Source of the DNA: Chara braunii
Lineage: Eukaryota; Streptophyta; Charophyceae; Charales; Characeae
DNA length: 32,055 nucleotides
Assembly: GCA_003427395.1 (NCBI GenBank)
Contig: BFEA01000163.1
Location: 332,132-364,186, forward strand
Reading direction: 5' to 3'
Made by a program: the position numbers and the translations under genes. The notes under the pieces are model-generated. The model made no database searches, had not been told where the DNA came from, and saw nothing but the letters and a program-made list of their open reading frames with translations. Numbering within the stretch: position 1 is the first letter of the stretch; the number at the start of each line of letters is the position of its first letter. Positions 27,441 through 32,055 of this stretch are shown piece after piece.

Positions 27441-28275
27441 GATCGGATGTGTGTGTGAAAAACGACTCCAAATGATTGGTATGATTTGGTNCGGGTGCTA
27501 CGGTCGGAGGCATTGTCACGGAACAGTTGCTGCAAAATACCGCGGCCAGTANCTGCAGTCCCAGACGGCTATGTCAATGGGACTCAANGGTTCAATATTG
27601 AGGCCCTCTTCATCATCTTGGGTATNTACGGCACTGNCGTGAGNCTTTGGTCTGTCACCGGACTGGTACGGTNCTTGGGCCAATACANCNAGGTCACNGG
27701 GCCGCGGTACCCTTATGCTCGGCACAGTTTCTGATTTGGTAACTAGGACAGTTCTCTTTGATTTNGACTGCAACGCCTATCGGTACCGTTGGACTGGAAT
27801 TCCCACAGTACGGGGGTANCCGGGCCCTCANCAGCANGTGCTCCGTAAAAGGCTACNGTCGCAGCATATAGGGGAAGGCAGCGAAGAGAGGAGGGACGCA
27901 CTCAGTACGAGCAAGGTGTACCCGCGNATGCAAGCGCGGGGAAGACGCGNCAGCGCTGAGGCGGTTACTNCGCNTGTGAGGGGAGTGNCGTNGGGGAAAG
28001 GAGCATGCAAGGTGTACNTGGCCCACAACATANTGGGATCCAGGCAGGTCAACGCGTTGGGAGCANCATGCAAGGCGTTCCCCGCCCACGTAGCATGCAC
28101 GGAAGGGGTCAACGAGGGGGCAGTTGGAAGGAACGTGGACCAGAGGGAGAATAATTGGGCGGGNCATACCAAGCGAGCACGGAGATCCACTGCGACTGCT
28201 GAGAAGCTTCTTTCATTAAACTGTTCGAGTGGCGGGCGTGGAACAGCTGTTCTTTTGCCGCTGTTAATGGGAACG
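27441..28275. other. Ambiguity-rich non-coding DNA
   Basis: Many single Ns. CATGCAAGGTGTAC and similar words repeat at 27915, 28005 and 28065. An open frame runs through on the plus strand but it depends on Ns and shows no domain. Confidence 0.4.
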
Positions 28276-28640
28276 GCCATAGCCTTCTTCCTGTTTACCG
28301 CCTGTCAGCTGTNCGAAGAGGCATGTTCACTTACCGCTGTCGAAGAGAGCAATCATAGCCTTCTCCCTGCTTACCACCTGTCTGTTGTGCGAAGAGACAT
28401 GTTTATTTACCGCTGTACACGAGAAGTTCGAGAACAACCATTGCCTTTCCGCTGAAACCGCCTGTTTGGTGTGTAAGGAGCCAGGTTCACCTACCGCTGT
28501 CGATGAGAACAGCCATAGTCCCTCTGCTGATTACCGCTTGTCTGCGATATGAAGAGTCACGTTCACTAGTCATATCCTTTTTGCTGCCTGCCGCATGTCT
28601 GCAGGGTAAAGAACCATGTTCATTCCTCCTCTCCATGGGG
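28276..28640 (+). repeat. Tandem repeat, period about 76 bp, five degenerate units
   Basis: The pattern CATAGCCTTC...TACCGCCTGTC...GAAGAG.CATGTTCA.TTACCGCTGTCGA.GAGA recurs from 28276, 28352, 28436, 28511 and about 28566. The units diverge strongly. No frame stays open across them. Confidence 0.75.
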
Positions 28641-28875
28641 GAAGGGATCAATCATTTTCGTTGATTGACAGGAGCAGCCACTTTCGCTGAATGGATGGCC
28701 AAACACTCTTGCTGCTGATCTGGGACCTTCAATTGTTGAGAAGATCAGCCGCTCTCGCCCCGGGCCAGACCAGCTGCGTTTCAGGTAAGTGTGATTTCGC
28801 TTGGAGACGGATGATGCACAAACAGTGCTGGGAGGACCAGCGCATGTAAGGCATCAAGGATTGACCTGGAGTGAG

Positions 28876-29170
28876 AGAGAGAGAGTGTGTGGCGAGAGAG
28901 AGGGGGTGTGCGGAGAGACTGAGAGAGAGAGAGAGGATCAGACTGCGCAGCGTGCTCGAGAGAGAGAGAGAGAGATAGGAGACTGAGGAAGAGTGAGAGA
29001 GCAGACTGAGAGAGAGAGAGAGGGAGAGACTGTGTGTGTGCGGGAGATAGAGAGTGAGAGGAAGAGACTGTGTGTGCGGGAGAGAGAGAGTGAGAGGAAG
29101 AGACTGTGTGTGCGGGAGAGAGAGAGTGAGAGGAAGAGTCTGTGTGAGTGCGAGAGAGCTGGAGAGTGTG
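28876..29170. repeat. GA-rich block with a 36-bp minisatellite
   Basis: GAAGAGACTGTGTGTGCGGG starts at 29061 and 29097, and a variant at 29133, giving a period of 36 bp. Each unit includes an AGAGAGAGAGTGAGAG tract. The sequence from 28876 to 29030 is looser (GA)n. In-frame Arg-Glu repeats encoded here are a result of the period being a multiple of three. Confidence 0.9.
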
Positions 29171-29227
29171 CAGTTGAGAGAAGAGANCCACGTTATCATT
29201 GCAACTGACGGAAGAGAGTCCGCTGCT

Positions 29228-29463
29228 GGCGGCGAGATCAGACACTCTAGATGGTGAGATCNGCCTCCTCCGCTGATGAGACCATCATCTACCNCCGNTG
29301 NAGGCGGGAACAGTCACTCTCGCTNGGGANACATTGGGCTTTGCCCNCTGATGAANANATCAGTCACTCTAGTTGGTNAGATCAGCCTCCTTCGCTGATG
29401 AGATCTTCATCTAATCCCGCTGATGGTGGGAACAGTCATTCGTCCGGAGAGTTATTGGGCGAG
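29228..29463 (+). repeat. Tandem duplication, period about 122 bp
   Basis: AGATCAG-CACTCTAG-TGG-GAGATC-GCCTCC starts units near 29237 and 29359. Each includes CGCTGATGAGA, a CATCTA word, GCGGGAACAGTCA or TGGGAACAGTCA, and an ATTGGGC end. Several Ns lie in unit 1. Related CCGCTCTCGC words upstream at 28750 suggest a third, older unit. Confidence 0.7.
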
Positions 29464-30403
29464 GACAAAATGCAGTGCAAATAATGAATCTGACAATGTA
29501 TCTTTCCATGATCTTGCTCCGGATTCATCTTATACAACTATACCAGATTTTGAGCCTGACCCTACGAGTAGATGCTCAGACTCCATGATTAATGGTGAGT
29601 GAACCCTGGTAAGCGACACGCTGCGCAGCAGGGCACAGAGGAACACGTACTCATATATAAATCACTGTATTTACTCACGTTCTTGCTGAAGGCTTATTTC
29701 CCCGACTCACCTGTGAGTGAGNGCTGTCCAGCCCGCTTTGGATCACGAATACGCCCGTGTATACGGCTGCTGTCACTGATATGAGGGGACCGTGATTGTC
29801 ATTATTTCTTTTCTTATCCTTGGCTTGAAACTGTTGGCAGGTTGAAGTGAATTTTATCTTTGAAATAAACTAGCGAGAACGAATTCACTGCAGAAACACN
29901 ACCTGATTCATGCAATGATGAGAGAGTCTATTTTTCCACAAGAAGGCCCTGGCGGCATTCTGTTGGCACCTGGTGTGGCACTACATCCAAGTGGACGCAT
30001 GTGAGAGAGAGAGAGAGAGGGAGAGAGAGAAGAGAGTGCAAGGACAGGGAGCGTGGAAAGAGAGGAGGGCTTGAGGTTGCCCAGGCAATGTACACTCCGT
30101 GATTTTACTTTTTTTATTACTATTTACAAAAAAAAAAAAAAAAAAGGGAGAATGCTTTTGACGCGGAACAATAAATACTCGAGAACAAGGCTGATCTGAG
30201 ATTTCGTGCCGCGTCAAGGAACTGAAATTTTTATTGAGCAAGATGACTCGTGAAGTTTGACGATCCTACGGGGGATGAAGTAAGCCTTCAGTGTGCATGG
30301 ATGACAGGCCACTTTTAACCCCCAACCCTGCTGGTCGCCGAGGACCTCGGAAGCGGGCGCGGCGAGTGACAGGCGCCGTCGCCCTTGGCTTCGGCGAACA
30401 GTA
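29464..30403 (+). repeat. Probable part of the 5' LTR of retroelement 3
   Basis: Upstream of a clear LTR end and PBS, this region should belong at least partly to a 5' LTR. It has (AG)n at 30003-30031, poly(A) at 30128-30145 and an AATAAATA word near 30170. I cannot find the TG start, and the 3' LTR lies outside the window, so the 5' edge is undefined. Confidence 0.4.
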
Positions 30404-30404
30404 A

Positions 30405-30458
30405 GCTCCCCTCCCCGGGTTTCCTAACAAGTTTGGCGTCGTTGCCGGGGAGGGGAGC
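30405..30458 (+). promoter_or_regulatory. 14-bp perfect hairpin around the retroelement 3 PBS
   Basis: GCTCCCCTCCCCGG (30405-30418) and CCGGGGAGGGGAGC (30445-30458) are exact inverted repeats with a 26-nt loop. The loop carries the LTR end and the first part of the PBS. The right arm contains the rest. A stem pairing U5 with the region of the PBS is known in retroviral RNAs; that it acts here is inference. Confidence 0.8.
30424..30451 (+). mobile_element. Retroelement 3: 5' LTR end and Asp-tRNA-type PBS
   Basis: CTAACA (ending 30429) fits an LTR CA end. Four bases later TGGCGTCGTTGCCGGGGA (30434-30451) matches at 17 of 18 positions the plant site TGGCGCCGTTGCCGGGGA. That site is complementary to the 3' end of tRNA-Asp and is typical of Athila/Tat-type Ty3/gypsy elements. 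It is on the plus strand, so the coding region should lie beyond 32055. Confidence 0.82.
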
Positions 30459-30578
30459 AGCACCCCCAAGGCCGCGGCCTTCCCTAACCAACCGGGGTGC
30501 ACGGGCTGATTAGTCAAACACTAATTAGCTTGTTTTCTTGATTAGTTTTATTTTTTATAATTATTTTATTTAATTTTT

Positions 30579-31850
30579 TTGAAATATCTCCCGATCCGCG
30601 CGTTTTCGTGCGAGCCGCGCTGGGAGCAAAGTTCGCCCTCTCGTCGAGGCGAACGTTTTGAGACATTTTTTGAAAAATTATAACGGCTAAAAAAAAAAGA
30701 TATGGAATTTTTTGTATTTTTTTAATTAAAAATCTCAAAATCATGAGTTAAAAATTCTAATTGGTTTTTCCTCGATATCTCCTGATCCGCGCGCTTTCGT
30801 GCGAGGCGCACTGGCAGCAAAGTTCGTCCTCTCATCGAGGCGAACATTTGGAGACATTTTTTGAAAAATTCGAACCGTAGAAAAGCGAGATATGGAATTT
30901 CTTGTATTTTTTTATTGAAAATTCAAAAAACATTAATTTTTGTTCTATTGAAATGGTCGGGAAAATAAGCGAAATTAGGGGAACCCCGCTTGGACCAAAG
31001 TTGGTCCCTGTATTTTTCCCGACATTTTGAAACCCTAGTCGGGGAAAACGGACTTCGTTTGGACAAACGGCAAGCTCCAACAGATAGAAAAGGTGGAAGA
31101 AAATCAACGGGAAATTGAATATGTTTGTAATTTTATTTAAATTAAAAGAAAAAGGAATTTAAAAATGAAATCCAGTAAGTTTTTTTTCTAAAACTAGTGC
31201 AAGCTAGCAAAAATTTTCTCGCGTCGAGGAGGGCTTTGCGGTGTTCGTGCGGTTGCGCGCAAAACCCAAAACCCTAATTAGCTGAAATTCTAATTAGGGT
31301 GAAGTCTTAACCCCAATTTCGAGAGAAGTGGGTAGATAGAGGGAAGCCATAGCTTCTAGCTTCCGCATTTGTCACAGATTATTTTTTGTCAAATATATCC
31401 CGTAAGATTGTGGAAATTAATTCGGGAAGTTTTTGCCCATTAAATAATTAAGAATTATTTTACTTTTGATTTTGTTATTTAAAATCGATAAAAAAATTGA
31501 AATAAATATTAAAAATTACGTAGGGGCATTTGTTTGACTAGAATGCTCTTCATATCTACTTTATCTATTTGAGGGACTTTTTTCCGAACCCCATCTCACC
31601 GGGGGGGAAGGAAAACTGCTGTCGAAATTTTTCGAAATTTTCCTTTTAATTTAAATTTTTGCTAATTAATAAATAAAAATATTAAAAAATCGAGTTAAAT
31701 CATTTTTTTTTTTTTCATTATTCCTTTTGATATTCCCTCTTCGGCAGCGATGTTTGAGGGCTTCGTCCGAACCCCATCCCAACGGGGGGAGGCGAAACGT
31801 TGCCAAAATTTTAGTAAATTTTCCAAATTTTATTTCAACCCTAAAAATCA
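30579..31850 (+). repeat. Leader of retroelement 3 with diverged tandem units of about 185 bp
   Basis: Units beginning near 30579 and 30770 share TATCTCC-GATCCGCGCG, GCAAAGTTCG, GAGGCGAAC, GAGACATTTTTTGAAAAATT and GATATGGAATTT (period 191). Units near 31585 and 31768 share CGAACCCCATC, a GGGGGG run and AAATTTTCC (period 183). Words such as CTTCGTCC, GAGGCGAA and AAATTTT link the two pairs. Other diverged words lie near 31005 and 31215. No coding frame is open beyond 91 codons. Confidence 0.6.
31271..31300. repeat. 11-bp inverted repeat with 8-nt spacer
   Basis: ACCCTAATTAG and CTAATTAGGGT are perfect inverted copies within the leader of retroelement 3. It also resembles part of a TTTAGGG-like word. 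No function can be given. Confidence 0.7.
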
Positions 31851-32055
31851 TCAAACTCGGCGGGGTTATATATGTATTGATCCTTAATATATATAAACTA
31901 AGAAATAAATTTTATCTTAATTAAATACATTTTTTTTAATTTATAATTGAAAAATACAAAAGAATTCCCTAGAAGAAGAAGGNAAAGAGACGCTGCGGTA
32001 ACCTGGTTTCGGGTGAACCTACTAGCTTGTTCCCGAAGGCGTGAGGCAAGCGACG

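Noticed and set aside
27715-28455. 246-codon plus-strand frame
   Set aside because: It contains many Ns, crosses a tandem repeat block and resembles no protein family I know.
28993-29257. Arg-Glu repeat proteins
   Set aside because: A 36-bp minisatellite has a period divisible by three and therefore stays open; no start context or domain.
28276-29463. CRISPR-like array
   Set aside because: Repeats are tandem and degenerate with no constant repeat and unique spacers, and the DNA is eukaryotic.

Overview
This window is eukaryotic nuclear DNA made almost entirely of repeats, with no intact protein-coding host gene that I can support. The U6-like sequences are of plant type (the GCATAAATCGAGAAATGG 3' half). 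The reverse-transcription primer sites are of the plant initiator-Met and Asp tRNA types, and both decipherable retroelements are chromodomain Ty3/gypsy elements. The source is therefore a streptophyte (land plant or charophyte alga) with a repeat-rich genome. A Chara-like charophyte is my unverified guess. Scattered single Ns and one 576-bp N block show a draft assembly.

Positions 1-6300 are a graveyard of small elements. They hold long (AC)n and (AG)n microsatellites and a repeat unit that twice ends in an (AC)n tail. A 110-bp foldback and a U2 snRNA-like fragment ending in AC and poly(A) follow, then three copies of a tRNA-derived SINE. There are three separate U6 snRNA-derived pseudogenes: one on the plus strand with poly(A) and a probable target-site duplication, and two on the minus strand. 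Several short tandem duplications lie among them, followed by a 0.47-kb MITE-like inverted repeat with a triplet-repeat core. A dispersed motif family links several of these patches.

Positions about 6300-14922 hold retroelement 1 on the minus strand: gag, protease, RT, RNase H, integrase and chromodomain. Its pol frame is kept over more than 2.4 kb but carries eight in-frame stop codons. A GC-rich insert containing the assembly gap splits gag. I could not find its LTRs.

Positions 15072-24014 are retroelement 2, also on the minus strand, a complete but dead Ty3/gypsy chromovirus. It has two LTRs of 1041 and 1144 bp, a 4-bp target-site duplication, a PBS, a PPT, and every gag-pol domain broken by stops and frameshifts.

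Positions 24015-29900 are AT-rich and purine-rich non-coding DNA followed by several degenerate tandem repeat blocks with many Ns. Near 30430 is the 3' end of a plus-strand 5' LTR followed by an Asp-tRNA-type PBS, marking a third retroelement. Its long leader, containing diverged tandem repeats of about 185 bp, runs to the window end; its coding part lies beyond.

None of these genes works together in a host pathway. The layout is layered insertion and decay: retroelement proteins once made by elements 1 and 2, and small RNA-derived sequences copied by a LINE-type machinery that is not itself encoded here.
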